Below are positions 8,185-16,757 of a stretch of DNA of 64,000 nucleotides, piece by piece. Each line of letters opens with the position of its first letter. The first letter of the stretch is position 1. The translations under genes and the position numbers were made by a program. The notes beneath the pieces were generated by a model. The model was not told the origin of the DNA. It ran no database searches and saw only the letters and a program-made list of their open reading frames with translations. This stretch comes from Pseudobutyrivibrio sp. YE44 (GTDB lineage Bacteria; Bacillota; Clostridia; Lachnospirales; Lachnospiraceae): NCBI RefSeq assembly GCF_900104335.1, contig NZ_FMXT01000006.1, forward strand, positions 62,001 to 126,000, read 5' to 3'.

Positions 8185-9159
8185 TTACTTATATTCAGGT
8201 GTGATAGTCTGGATAGTTCCATCAGCATTGAAGTTAAGCTCGCAATACTTTACATTGCGGCGGTGGTTGATTCCGTTTGAAAGCTCACAATCATGATAGA
8301 AGAGATATGTCTTTCCATGGTAATCAACAATTGAGTGATGAGTGGTCCAGCCAAGTACTGGCTCAAGGATACGACCTTGATATGTGAAAGGTCCATATGG
8401 TGAGTCTGATACCGCATATACGATATAGTGTGTTGTACCTGTTGAGTAAGTGAAGTAATACTTATCACCGCGCTTGTACATCCATGGATCTTCGAAGTAT
8501 CTTCTATCCTCATCTCCGGCTAAAAGTTCTTTGCCATTTTCATCAAGGATAACAAGGTCTCTTGGTTCTTCAGCAAAGCCTGTCATATCATCCTTCATAA
8601 GTGCAACCTTTGGCCATACAGCATGCTCATTCTTTGGTGGCTCTGTGCCGTTTGGATCAAAGCTTCCTGTGCGGTATTTCTCAAGCTGGCCGCCCCATAA
8701 TCCTCCGAAATAGAAGTACACCTTTTCATCATCATCGATGAAAGAGCAAGGATCGATAGAGAAGCTTCCCTCGATGCATTCCTTTCTAGGAGTGAATGGT
8801 CCTTCAGGTGATTTGCCTTCAGCAATACCAAGTCTGAAGTTTCCGTCCTTGTCTCTTGCAGGGAATACTAAGTGATAAATTCCATTTTTAAATACGCAAT
8901 CTGGAGCCCACATTTGGTTGCTTACCCATTCTACATCGTCCTGATGTAAAACCATTCCATGGTCAGTGACTTCATCACTGTTTTCATCCATAGAGAAAAT
9001 GTGGTAATCCTCCATTTGATATTCGTCGCCGTTGTCGTTGTCTTCCCCGTTGTGTGGGATGTCATGTGATGGATAGATGTAAATCTTATCCAAGTAGACA
9101 TGTGCAGATGGGTCTGCAGTAAAAAGATTAGTAACAATTGGGGTGTTTTGTGCTTTCAT
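8185..9159 (-). CDS. Glycoside hydrolase family 43 protein
   Basis: The 324-residue protein has the three acidic residues expected of GH43: Asp16 in TADP (base), Asp136 in SIDPCSF (pKa modulator) and Glu223 in FEDPWM (acid). GH43 members cleave xylose- or arabinose-containing side chains and oligosaccharides. There is no signal peptide, so it should act in the cytoplasm on imported oligosaccharides. It is the last gene of a four-gene minus-strand operon, 17 bp after an ABC permease. Its exact substrate cannot be read from the sequence; arabino-xylo-oligosaccharides are a reasonable guess. The family call is firm. Confidence 0.9.
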   Translation of the reverse strand: MKAQNTPIVTNLFTADPSAHVYLDKIYIYPSHDIPHNGEDNDNGDEYQMEDYHIFSMDENSDEVTDHGMVLHQDDVEWVSNQMWAPDCVFKNGIYHLVFPARDKDGNFRLGIAEGKSPEGPFTPRKECIEGSFSIDPCSFIDDDEKVYFYFGGLWGGQLEKYRTGSFDPNGTEPPKNEHAVWPKVALMKDDMTGFAEEPRDLVILDENGKELLAGDEDRRYFEDPWMYKRGDKYYFTYSTGTTHYIVYAVSDSPYGPFTYQGRILEPVLGWTTHHSIVDYHGKTYLFYHDCELSNGINHRRNVKYCELNFNADGTIQTITPEYK

Positions 9160-9176
9160 TTTCTATTCTATTCTCC

Positions 9177-10004
9177 TTATCCCTTCACAGCACCTGCAGT
9201 CAATCCATCTACAATCTGGTTAGAGAAAGCGCAATATACAATGATAGTTGGTATGATTGCGATGATGATGGCTGCAAACATTTGTGAGTAGTTTGTATTA
9301 TAAGGTCCGACGAATTTTGAAAGAGAAACAGGAAGTGTTTTCTTCATATCGTCAGATATAAATACCATTGCAAGTAAGAGTTCGTTCCAGTTACCGACGA
9401 AGGTCATAAGACCTGTTACGAACAAACCGGTTTTGCCAAGTGGAAGGCAAACCTTAAAGAAAATTTGGTAGATTGATGCGCCGTCGATGCAGGCACTTTC
9501 AATCAATTCGTTAGGCATTCCTTCAAAGAAACCAACCATAATAAAGATGGTGATTGGAAGAGCGAAGGTAAGGTATGGAAGAATCAAACCTGTAAGGCTG
9601 TTTGAAAGTCCAACCTTCGCAAAACGTGTGAAAAGTGGAATAAGTACGCAGTGTACTGGAATCATCATTCCTGTAAGGAAATATACAAGTGCAAGATGTG
9701 CACCTCTCCAGCGAAGTCTTGCGATTCCAAAGGCTGCCATTGAGCCGATAATCATGCTAAGCACTAAGGTTATAACGCACACAAGGAATGAGTTAAGTGT
9801 TGCGATACCAAGCTTGCCGGCTGTCCATGCAAAGGTGAAGTTTTCAAAGGTTGGATTCTGTGGTAGCGCAAATGGTGCGGTGAAAATCTCTTTGTTGGTT
9901 TTGAAGGCTACGTTGAAGGTCCAAAGCAATGGAGCTAAATAAACTACAGCCATAACCACCAAGAAGATATATATAATAATTTTCCATATAGAAACTTTTT
10001 TCAT
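9177..10004 (-). CDS. Carbohydrate ABC transporter permease, MalG type
   Basis: This 275-residue inner-membrane permease begins with a hydrophobic helix (IIIYIFLVVMAVVYLAPLLWTF) typical of MalG/LacG proteins and has about six membrane helices. The ATPase-contact EAA loop is seen as ESACIDGASIYQIFFKVCLPL. It should pair with the permease at 10159-11043 to import an oligosaccharide delivered by the binding protein at 11134-12411. It follows that permease after a 154-bp spacer holding a hairpin and one structured repeat, and has GGAGATTAG before its ATG. Confidence 0.92.
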   Translation of the reverse strand: MKKVSIWKIIIYIFLVVMAVVYLAPLLWTFNVAFKTNKEIFTAPFALPQNPTFENFTFAWTAGKLGIATLNSFLVCVITLVLSMIIGSMAAFGIARLRWRGAHLALVYFLTGMMIPVHCVLIPLFTRFAKVGLSNSLTGLILPYLTFALPITIFIMVGFFEGMPNELIESACIDGASIYQIFFKVCLPLGKTGLFVTGLMTFVGNWNELLLAMVFISDDMKKTLPVSLSKFVGPYNTNYSQMFAAIIIAIIPTIIVYCAFSNQIVDGLTAGAVKG

Positions 10005-10014
10005 GCTAATCTCC

Positions 10015-10110
10015 TAGTCCGTCAGTTACGCCTACAAGCCATAGATATCTTCTGCTCAACTGAAGAAAGTTTCACAGAAGACATCTATGAGCTTGATGTC
10101 TACTGACTCA
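10015..10110 (-). repeat. Structured repeat R, copy 1
   Basis: One of five copies of a 90-95 nt imperfect palindrome. On the minus strand it starts GAGTCAGTAG and ends TAACTGACGGACTA, so the outer arms GTCAGT / ACTGAC pair. A long middle stem (CATAGATGTCTTCTG with CAGAAGATATCTATG) has one G-T pair. The tip is GAAACTTTC..AGTTGA. It lies between the two sugar permease genes and ends just before the ribosome-binding site of the second. Confidence 0.85.
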
Positions 10111-10122
10111 TCTAAAATCCTC

Positions 10123-10151
10123 AGATTCATATAGACTTTTTATATGAATCT
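10123..10151. other. Perfect hairpin between permease genes
   Basis: AGATTCATATA and TATATGAATCT pair perfectly around a 7-base loop. The T-rich flank is on the plus strand, so it is not a terminator for the minus-strand operon. It may protect or separate the two parts of the mRNA. Confidence 0.5.
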
Positions 10152-10158
10152 ATTATTT

Positions 10159-11043
10159 TTACATCTCGTATGGTTCTGTTTTTACTACCTTGTTAATAAA
10201 TAATGTAACGGCCAAGCAAAGTACCAAGAGCAACACGCCGATGGCGCTGGCATAGCCATACTTAAAATATTTAAAGCCTTGCTGGTAAAGGTGAGTAGCA
10301 AGAACCTCTGTCTTGTGGTTTGGTCCACCTTCTGTCATGTTGAAAATCATATCGAAGAATTTTAAAGAACCAATTGCATTTAGTGACATTGCGGTTGCAA
10401 CCATAGGTCGTATGAGCGGGAGAGTGATATATCGGAAGCTCTTGACCTTGTTACAACCATCAATGTAACTAGCTTCATAAAGTGATTTGCTTATGCCGGA
10501 AATCTGTGCCATGTAAAGCATCATTGACTGTCCAACATATTGCCATAACGCAACAAAGGCGATTACCCACATTGGAAGGATGATGAAACCTTTTGTATCC
10601 ATCAGCCATAAAGGTCCTTCAATACCAAACTTCTGGATAAGCTGGTTGATACCAAGCTTTGGGCTGAAGATGAACATCCACAAAAGACCTAAAGCTGCAG
10701 ATGAAAGAACACATGGAAGATAAATAATGTTTTTGAACAGGTTTCTTCCTTTATCTATATTTGTTAGAAGAGCCGCTAAGAAGAGGCCCATAATAAGCTG
10801 TGTCACACAGGAATAAATCAGAAAGAAAATTGAATTCTTTAAAGCGATGTGAAGTGTTTTATCCTGAATTAATCCTTTATAGTTTTTTAATCCTACAAAC
10901 TTTGCAGGAGTCAGAGCATTGTAATCGCAGAAGGAATAATACACTGACTGTAAAATAGGAATGAACAATATAAACGTAAATAATATTAATGCTGGTGCCA
11001 TGAATATAACGATGGCTTTTTTGTTTCTTAATAATTTATCCAT
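10159..11043 (-). CDS. Carbohydrate ABC transporter permease, MalF type
   Basis: The 294-residue permease has a first helix (AIVIFMAPALILFTFILFIPIL) and further helices typical of MalF/UgpA proteins. The EAA motif reads YEASYIDGCNKVKSFRYITL. It forms the channel together with the MalG-type partner encoded downstream. It lies between the binding protein gene and the MalG-type gene in an operon ending with GH43. No ATP-binding subunit is encoded in the operon, so a shared sugar ATPase (MsmK/UgpC type) elsewhere on the chromosome is likely to energise it. Confidence 0.92.
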   Translation of the reverse strand: MDKLLRNKKAIVIFMAPALILFTFILFIPILQSVYYSFCDYNALTPAKFVGLKNYKGLIQDKTLHIALKNSIFFLIYSCVTQLIMGLFLAALLTNIDKGRNLFKNIIYLPCVLSSAALGLLWMFIFSPKLGINQLIQKFGIEGPLWLMDTKGFIILPMWVIAFVALWQYVGQSMMLYMAQISGISKSLYEASYIDGCNKVKSFRYITLPLIRPMVATAMSLNAIGSLKFFDMIFNMTEGGPNHKTEVLATHLYQQGFKYFKYGYASAIGVLLLVLCLAVTLFINKVVKTEPYEM

Positions 11044-11133
11044 AACTTGTTTTCCTTACATGATTTTTGGTAAAAGAAGTGGGGCGCAGGGAAGTTGCGC
11101 CCCATATAATAAAGGTATTGAAGAAAAAGAATG

Positions 11134-12411
11134 TTATCGGCAGTTTGCCTGGTAGTACTCTTCCATGTCTTTTGCGGCATCAGCAGGTGTTAAATCACCA
11201 AGGAATACTGAAACCATTGTGTCATCGAAGTGTGCACCTGTTTCTGTTGTAGGCATTGACTCGTTGTAGAATCCGAATGTGCCCTTTGCATTTTCAAAGA
11301 TATCCATTACATATGAAAGCTGAGCTGGAGCAGCTGATGCATCGTACTCAACCTTTGTTACAGGAATCTTTCCACCAACTTCTGCTGTATACTTCTGAGC
11401 TGTGTCATCTGTGAAGTACTTCATGAATGCTGCGCAAGCTTCAGGATTCTTTGTTGATGAGCTCATGCAAAGTGAATCTGACTTAGCAATAAGTCTTTCA
11501 ACACCTGGGAACTGGAATACGCCACACTTAGACTCGAACTCTGGGTTCTCACCGTTGATCTGACCGATTGCCCATGAACCCTGGATAAGGATTGCAGCTT
11601 CTTCGTTGTAGAAGTTTGCTGTAGCAACGTCGTTTGTATCACCAGCAGCTGTTGTCTGGAAGTACTTAGAAAGGTCTAAAAGCTTATTAGCAGCAGCTTC
11701 AAGTTTTCCATCCTCCCATGAAGCAGAACCATCTGCAAGCTTAGCAAGGTCAACGCCTTCAGCTTCGCAAAGGTAACCAGCTACCATTGAAAGACACCAA
11801 GCTGTACCAGCTGAGATAGTGATTGGTGTGTAACCAGCCTTCTGGAGCTTGTCGCAAGCGTCAAGCATTTCGTCCCAGTTTGTAGGAACCTTTGCGCCGG
11901 CCTTTTCAAACATCTCTGTGTTATAGAAGCAGCAAGCTGCAGCTGTGTTAAGAGGTACAGCGTAAATCTTGCCGTCATATGTCTGCTGTGTAAATACTGC
12001 ATCACTTGTGAAGGTATCCTTCCAACCATCTGCAAGATAGTCATCAAGTGGAGCTGCGATACCAGGAGCTACATAATCTGTAAGCTGTGGACCTGGGCTG
12101 ACGATGAATACATCAGGTGTCTCACCTGCAGCAACTAAAGCATTTAATTTGTCGTAGTACTCTTCAAGGTTTGTTGTAACAACGTTTACGTGATACTGAC
12201 CTTCATAATCTTTGTTGAATCTCTCAACGTTCTCTTTGTATCCAAGAGATATAAGATCCTGAGTAGCATCAAGGTCATCCCAGAACATCCAAGTGATTTC
12301 TTGAACGCCGTCGCCTGACGCTGAATCAGATGAAGATGATGAACCGCAACCAGTGAAGACTGATGCGACCATCAATGCTGACATTAAAGTCGCGATGAGT
12401 TTCTTTTTCAT
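11134..12411 (-). CDS. Sugar ABC transporter substrate-binding lipoprotein
   Basis: This 425-residue protein is the extracellular receptor of the sugar transporter. It has a lipoprotein signal with FTGC and the lipid cysteine at residue 22, followed by a Ser-rich stretch. The body matches family 1 solute-binding proteins (EITWMFWDD near the start, LDDYLADGWKDTFTSDAV, ILIQGSWAIGQI later). It is the first gene of the GH43 operon, with GGAGGAGAC before the ATG, and lies divergent from the AraC-type regulator. The ligand is probably the oligosaccharide later cut by the GH43 enzyme. Confidence 0.93.
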   Translation of the reverse strand: MKKKLIATLMSALMVASVFTGCGSSSSSDSASGDGVQEITWMFWDDLDATQDLISLGYKENVERFNKDYEGQYHVNVVTTNLEEYYDKLNALVAAGETPDVFIVSPGPQLTDYVAPGIAAPLDDYLADGWKDTFTSDAVFTQQTYDGKIYAVPLNTAAACCFYNTEMFEKAGAKVPTNWDEMLDACDKLQKAGYTPITISAGTAWCLSMVAGYLCEAEGVDLAKLADGSASWEDGKLEAAANKLLDLSKYFQTTAAGDTNDVATANFYNEEAAILIQGSWAIGQINGENPEFESKCGVFQFPGVERLIAKSDSLCMSSSTKNPEACAAFMKYFTDDTAQKYTAEVGGKIPVTKVEYDASAAPAQLSYVMDIFENAKGTFGFYNESMPTTETGAHFDDTMVSVFLGDLTPADAAKDMEEYYQANCR

Positions 12412-12763
12412 TACGTCTCCTCCTTTTTTGACAAATGATAATCCCCCGATTTTGCTTCATTTGTCTGTTAACTTTTTTATTAATTTAAATCTATCACACA
12501 ATTTGTTCACATTCTTTAAAATTGTTGTTAGTTGATTATCAAATCTTGCTCTTGTTTTAATAATCGGAAACTGCCGTTTGTGAATAATCTATGAATTGGA
12601 TAGCTGGATATAGTGTATTATTGACAAAAATGGTGCTGAAAAGAGAAAACTACTTGTGCATCCTCTTGATTTTTTTTAGTATAAGCGCAAAAATTGTATG
12701 AGCAATATTTTTCAATTATTGCTCTGGGGTTAGGACATCAAGCATCATAGAAAGGGAGAAGAA
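12412..12763. other. Divergent control region, sugar operon / araC-type gene
   Basis: This 352-bp AT-rich gap contains no credible gene. It must hold both promoters; a TTGACA on the plus strand near 12623 lacks a good -10. A hairpin (GAGCAATA at 12700-12707, TATTGCTC at 12717-12724) lies in the probable leader of the regulator gene. I could not define an operator with confidence. Confidence 0.5.
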
Positions 12764-13642
12764 ATGATAGAAAACCTTGATGGCATTTTTGAGACTGTAA
12801 ACTATAAGCAGAGTACTAGTATTAAGCTCTATGATAATACTCAGTACGAGGATTATCCTATGCATTGGCATCCTGCAATTGAGATAGTTATGCCAGTCGA
12901 AAACAACTATAAGATGATATTTTCAAACGGGGAGGTTGTTCTGAAAGAGGGGGATATTTGTATCATTTGTCCAGGCTGTGTTCATTCTATTGTGGCACCG
13001 CCTACAGGTCGACGTATTATTTTTCAGCCAAACACAACCACTCTTAGATTTATGAGAGAGGTGGAAGTGCTGTTTTCAATTATGTCGCCATATTGTGTAA
13101 TCACTCCTGAGGAGTACCCAACAATTCACCATACTATTAAAGATATGCTGGTGGAGATTAGGGAAGAGTATATGTCAAGTGCTCCATTTTCAGAGGTGAA
13201 CATTTATAGTAAACTATTGGAGATGCTTGTTCTTATTGGGCAGAATTATTCCAACACAAGTAATAAGAGTGCAGATTACAGTCCTATTGTAAAGGAAGAG
13301 TATGCGCCAAAGTTTTTGGAAATCTGTGATTATATAAACGAGCATTGTTCAGAGGACTTAAAGCTAGATGCCATTGCTGATATGAGTGGCTTTAGCAAGT
13401 TCTATTTTGAGAGATTGTTCAAACAGTTTACAGGTACAAGCTTTTACAAATATGTTAATCAAAAACGTATAGCTAAGGCACAGGAGCTTCTTGTAGAGCC
13501 TGGTATTTCTGTAACTGATGTGGCAATCAATTGTGGTTTTACATCCATATCTTCGTTTATACGAATGTTTAAACTTCAAAAGGGATGTACACCTACAGAG
13601 TTCAAGAGCATGTATTGGACTACAGAAGTTAAGAAAGCATAG
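12764..13642 (+). CDS. AraC-family transcriptional regulator
   Basis: The 292-residue protein has an N-terminal sugar-sensing cupin (YPMHWHPAIEIVMPVENNYK, then LKEGDICIICPGCVHSI) and a C-terminal AraC DNA-binding domain with two helix-turn-helix motifs (LDAIADMSGFSKFYFERLFK and VTDVAINCGFTSISSFIRMF). It is divergent from the sugar ABC/GH43 operon and is its likely activator. AAAGGGAG precedes the start. The next gene begins 13 bp later. The inducer is not known. Confidence 0.92.
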   Translation: MIENLDGIFETVNYKQSTSIKLYDNTQYEDYPMHWHPAIEIVMPVENNYKMIFSNGEVVLKEGDICIICPGCVHSIVAPPTGRRIIFQPNTTTLRFMREVEVLFSIMSPYCVITPEEYPTIHHTIKDMLVEIREEYMSSAPFSEVNIYSKLLEMLVLIGQNYSNTSNKSADYSPIVKEEYAPKFLEICDYINEHCSEDLKLDAIADMSGFSKFYFERLFKQFTGTSFYKYVNQKRIAKAQELLVEPGISVTDVAINCGFTSISSFIRMFKLQKGCTPTEFKSMYWTTEVKKA

Positions 13643-13655
13643 GTAAAGATTTGTA

Positions 13656-14327
13656 ATGAGATTAATTTTGGTAAGACATGGACAGACGGATTTGAATGTT
13701 CAGAAACGACTTCAGGGAAGCTCGGAGATTCCTTTAAATGAAAGGGGCCGTCAGCAGGCTGCTGAGACTCATCAGTTTGTAGTAAAAAATGGTTTAGTTC
13801 CAACAAAAATTATATCAAGTCCTTTGGGACGCGCCATTGAAACAGGATGTGTGGTGGCTGGAATCGACATTAGTCAGTATGCTATAGACTCAATATCAGC
13901 AGAGAATAAACCGTCTCAAGTGGAAATCGATGATAATCTCATTGAGATGGCCTTTGGCATATATGAGCAGAAAAATATGGATGAAGAGAATCCTGCATTT
14001 ATAGCAGAGTGTTTTGATCATCCTGAAACTTATAATCCTCCAGAGGGTGGAGAGAACTATGACCAGGTTGTTGCCAGGGCGGCTGCCGTTGTAGAAAAGC
14101 TTCGCAGTCGTATTGCCTCAGGCGAGTTTGGGGATAGCGACATTGTCATGCTTGTAAGCCACGGGGCTCTTAGTCATGGTATGTTTGAATACCTGAAAAA
14201 GACTCCTAGATCGGCTTACTGGGATGTAGATTTCAATAACTGTGCTATAGCAGAAATTTTCTTATCTGAAGATGGCAAATCGGACGATTACAAGTTTATA
14301 TCTGACGGATTTGAGAAGAACTGGTAA
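13656..14327 (+). CDS. Histidine phosphatase family protein
   Basis: The 223-residue protein belongs to the phosphoglycerate-mutase-like histidine phosphatases. The catalytic motif is LVRHGQTD with His8 as phosphate acceptor. NERGRQQA and the second histidine in LVSHGALSHGM are also present. These enzymes hydrolyse small phosphate esters or act as mutases, and the substrate cannot be read from the sequence. It follows the AraC-type gene by 13 bp and may be cotranscribed with it. Confidence 0.88.
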   Translation: MRLILVRHGQTDLNVQKRLQGSSEIPLNERGRQQAAETHQFVVKNGLVPTKIISSPLGRAIETGCVVAGIDISQYAIDSISAENKPSQVEIDDNLIEMAFGIYEQKNMDEENPAFIAECFDHPETYNPPEGGENYDQVVARAAAVVEKLRSRIASGEFGDSDIVMLVSHGALSHGMFEYLKKTPRSAYWDVDFNNCAIAEIFLSEDGKSDDYKFISDGFEKNW

Positions 14328-14419
14328 AATAGAGGTATAGTATTGAGGTCTATTGGAAAAATAATTTAGGAAGTTCTAGAAGATAAAGCTGGAAGATATA
14401 GCTGGGGAAGAGAGTTTAC

Positions 14420-15253
14420 ATGAAGAAAACACAGGGGATTTTAGAATACTTCTTTATCATCTTGGGAGCGGTTATGGCTAGTTTTTCTGTTGCCTTGATT
14501 TTGCTTCCAAACGATGCTATAGACTATGGAACTGCAGGGGTGGCAATCATAATTAGTAAGTTGACTGGGCTGTCCTTGTCATTATGCGTAGTTTTTGTCT
14601 TTGTGCCTTTCATATTTGCAGGTTTTTTGGTGCTTGGAAAGAAGTTTACCTTGAAGGCAGCTATAGGCTCTTTATTCTATACTATTGGCCTGGATTTTTT
14701 TGAGAAGATTCCTTTTGAGCTGAATACAGAGCACTTTTTGGCAGTTGCCTTTGGTGGAGCAATCCTTGGGGCAGGCCTGTCATTGATTCTTCGAAACGGA
14801 GGCTGCATAGACGGTTCAGAAATCTTAGCAAACATCATCATAAAGAAACTATCTGATAAGACTGGCCGCAACTACAGTATGACACCGGTGTTACTTTTGT
14901 TCAACGCTATGGTTTACGCTACGGTGTTTGTGGTAATTGATGTGACAGCAGCCCTTCTAAGCTTGCTGGTTTATGTGGTGGCAACAGCAATCATCGACCA
15001 TTACACCGACCACTTTGAAGCTATCAAGCAGGTCACAATTATCACCCAAGATCCTGATAACATCATTGCTGACATCAAAGAACAGCTAAACAAAACCTGT
15101 ACCATCATGGATTCCAGAGGTGCCATCGCAGGAGAGAACAACACACTTATTTGCTACATAAGCTACTTTGAACTTCCTATTATGAAGGACATTATATCCG
15201 CTCATGCAGGAAGCTTCAGCACCGTGTCTACTATTGATGAGATATTGAGGTAG
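14420..15253 (+). CDS. YitT family membrane protein
   Basis: The 277-residue protein has about five membrane helices in the first 190 residues. A soluble C-terminal DUF2179 domain follows (VTIITQDPDNIIADIKEQLN...TLICYISYFELPIMKDII). This is the standard layout of the YitT/YpjC family, whose transport role is unsettled. The motif GGCIDGSEILANII in the membrane part is typical. It has its own terminator downstream. Confidence 0.9.
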   Translation: MKKTQGILEYFFIILGAVMASFSVALILLPNDAIDYGTAGVAIIISKLTGLSLSLCVVFVFVPFIFAGFLVLGKKFTLKAAIGSLFYTIGLDFFEKIPFELNTEHFLAVAFGGAILGAGLSLILRNGGCIDGSEILANIIIKKLSDKTGRNYSMTPVLLLFNAMVYATVFVVIDVTAALLSLLVYVVATAIIDHYTDHFEAIKQVTIITQDPDNIIADIKEQLNKTCTIMDSRGAIAGENNTLICYISYFELPIMKDIISAHAGSFSTVSTIDEILR

Positions 15254-15316
15254 AGGATATGGTATAATCTTGGCAGGAGGACAGATTATATGACCTTCTA
15301 AGAGAGGGTATGGAAA

Positions 15317-15365
15317 AACAGGAGCATCAAATCCATTTTGGAAGTGTTGTTCCTGTTATTTTTTT
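15317..15365 (+). terminator. Probable terminator after the yitT-like gene
   Basis: AACAGGA (15317-15323) pairs with TCCTGTT (15351-15357), followed by ATTTTTTTT. The loop is long (27 bases), so strength is uncertain. Confidence 0.5.
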
Positions 15366-15399
15366 ACATAGGTGACAATATCCTCAATATATCACTTCT

Positions 15400-16452
15400 T
15401 TACAGCTCCCCCTCAAAGAATTCAATTAACCTGTTTACGTTAATATCTGAATGTTCTACTTCCCTAGAATATAAGTAAATAATCTGTTGAAGTGATGCAT
15501 CCTTGTCAGCTCCGTGGAGCATCATAAGCCAGCGGGTGCTCTGTACAGCAATCATTGTACGGGCGTAAATCTGACCATCGTAGGCAGCACCGCAGAAATA
15601 AGTAAACAATAAACATTCTAAAATCTTTTGGAACTTAAACTCTACATCAGCTTCAGGATACATAGCAGATTTCCAAGCTACAAAATCCAAGGTGTGATTC
15701 TTCCAGAAATCTTGGGCATACTTGATAGATTCACGCCATGATTCTTCAAGCACTTCCATTCCAAGAAGCACATCCATGGTGTTGGTACAATGCTCTAAGG
15801 ATAAAAGTGCGCTTGTTCCGGCGCAATCAAATTCATCATCAAAGTCCACATCATCCATATCAAATATAGCTCCATTGTCGTAAAGTCGCTGAAGCTTTAA
15901 TCCCATTCCAGCAATTAGACTCATTCTGTCTTGTAAAGATAATTCCTTGGCTGCAGCCAATTGAAGCATTTTATCTCTGGCATAATCCAATCTATCAAAT
16001 AATAAAAGATCAAATTCCTCAAATTCATCTGGATCATCAAAGGTTTCATCTTCCGACTCATCCACATCAAACTCATAATCAGGTTCTAAAATCATGCGAG
16101 TAACCTCTGGGCATGAAAGCGAAAGTGAATATTCTCTAATATCCTGGAATTCTTCCACATGTCTAGGAAACATTTTACAGGTATAACAAAGCTTGTCCTC
16201 ACCTAAAGTGGAATGAAGGTCGCAGAGTCCATTGTCATTTAACATTGAGCAACGGGTATTATTCTGACGGAAGCACTTTTCATCAAAGTTGATGCCACCT
16301 TTTAGTCTATCGCCAAAAGAACTTTTTTCTGCGCTGTATCGATCAAGACTTTCGTCATCTATCATAATCTGCCATCCAATACAGCAGCTTTTTGGACATT
16401 TATCAGCTATACATTTAAAATCGTCATAGCCAGTTTGTTTTCTATAAATCAT
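15400..16452 (-). CDS. fliB: Flagellin lysine-N-methylase (FliB family)
   Basis: The 350-residue protein has the cysteine-rich start of FliB proteins: C14, C19, C23 and C24 in CIADKCPKSCCIGWQ. A second set lies in CDLHSTLGEDKLCYTCKMFPRH. In Salmonella FliB methylates lysines on flagellin; the cysteines probably bind a metal cluster. No flagellin gene lies in the window, so the target is inferred from family. An Asp/Glu-rich loop (about residues 128-150) is unusual in density. It is convergent with the yitT-like gene and stands alone. Confidence 0.85.
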   Translation of the reverse strand: MIYRKQTGYDDFKCIADKCPKSCCIGWQIMIDDESLDRYSAEKSSFGDRLKGGINFDEKCFRQNNTRCSMLNDNGLCDLHSTLGEDKLCYTCKMFPRHVEEFQDIREYSLSLSCPEVTRMILEPDYEFDVDESEDETFDDPDEFEEFDLLLFDRLDYARDKMLQLAAAKELSLQDRMSLIAGMGLKLQRLYDNGAIFDMDDVDFDDEFDCAGTSALLSLEHCTNTMDVLLGMEVLEESWRESIKYAQDFWKNHTLDFVAWKSAMYPEADVEFKFQKILECLLFTYFCGAAYDGQIYARTMIAVQSTRWLMMLHGADKDASLQQIIYLYSREVEHSDINVNRLIEFFEGEL

Positions 16453-16578
16453 ATATGATTCCTTTCATTAATAAACCTAAAAATATGGTAGCACGGAACT
16501 TACTTTGTATACAATGGGATTTTTGGTGGATTATATGATAGAATACAAAAGTTGAATTATAGAATTGAGGTTTAAACG

Positions 16579-16755
16579 ATGAAATTTCCAAAAGATCCAG
16601 TAATGCTGCTTTCAGCGGTTAACACAGCATTACGTGATTATTATAAGAGTTTTCAAGAATTAGTGGAGGATAATGAAGTAGATGGTGACGAGATAATCGC
16701 AAAGTTAGCCAGCATCGATTATCACTATGACCCAGCTATGAATAAGTTCAGATAA
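16579..16755 (+). CDS. DUF4250 family small protein
   Basis: This 58-residue protein begins MKFPKDPVMLLSAVNTALRD and ends IDYHYDPAMNKFR, which fits the small clostridial DUF4250 family. It may be a small DNA-binding or adaptor protein; its role is unknown. A GAGG site lies upstream of the ATG. The stop codon is 2 bp before the CapA-family start, so the two genes are probably translated together. Confidence 0.8.
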   Translation: MKFPKDPVMLLSAVNTALRDYYKSFQELVEDNEVDGDEIIAKLASIDYHYDPAMNKFR

Positions 16756-16757
16756 TT

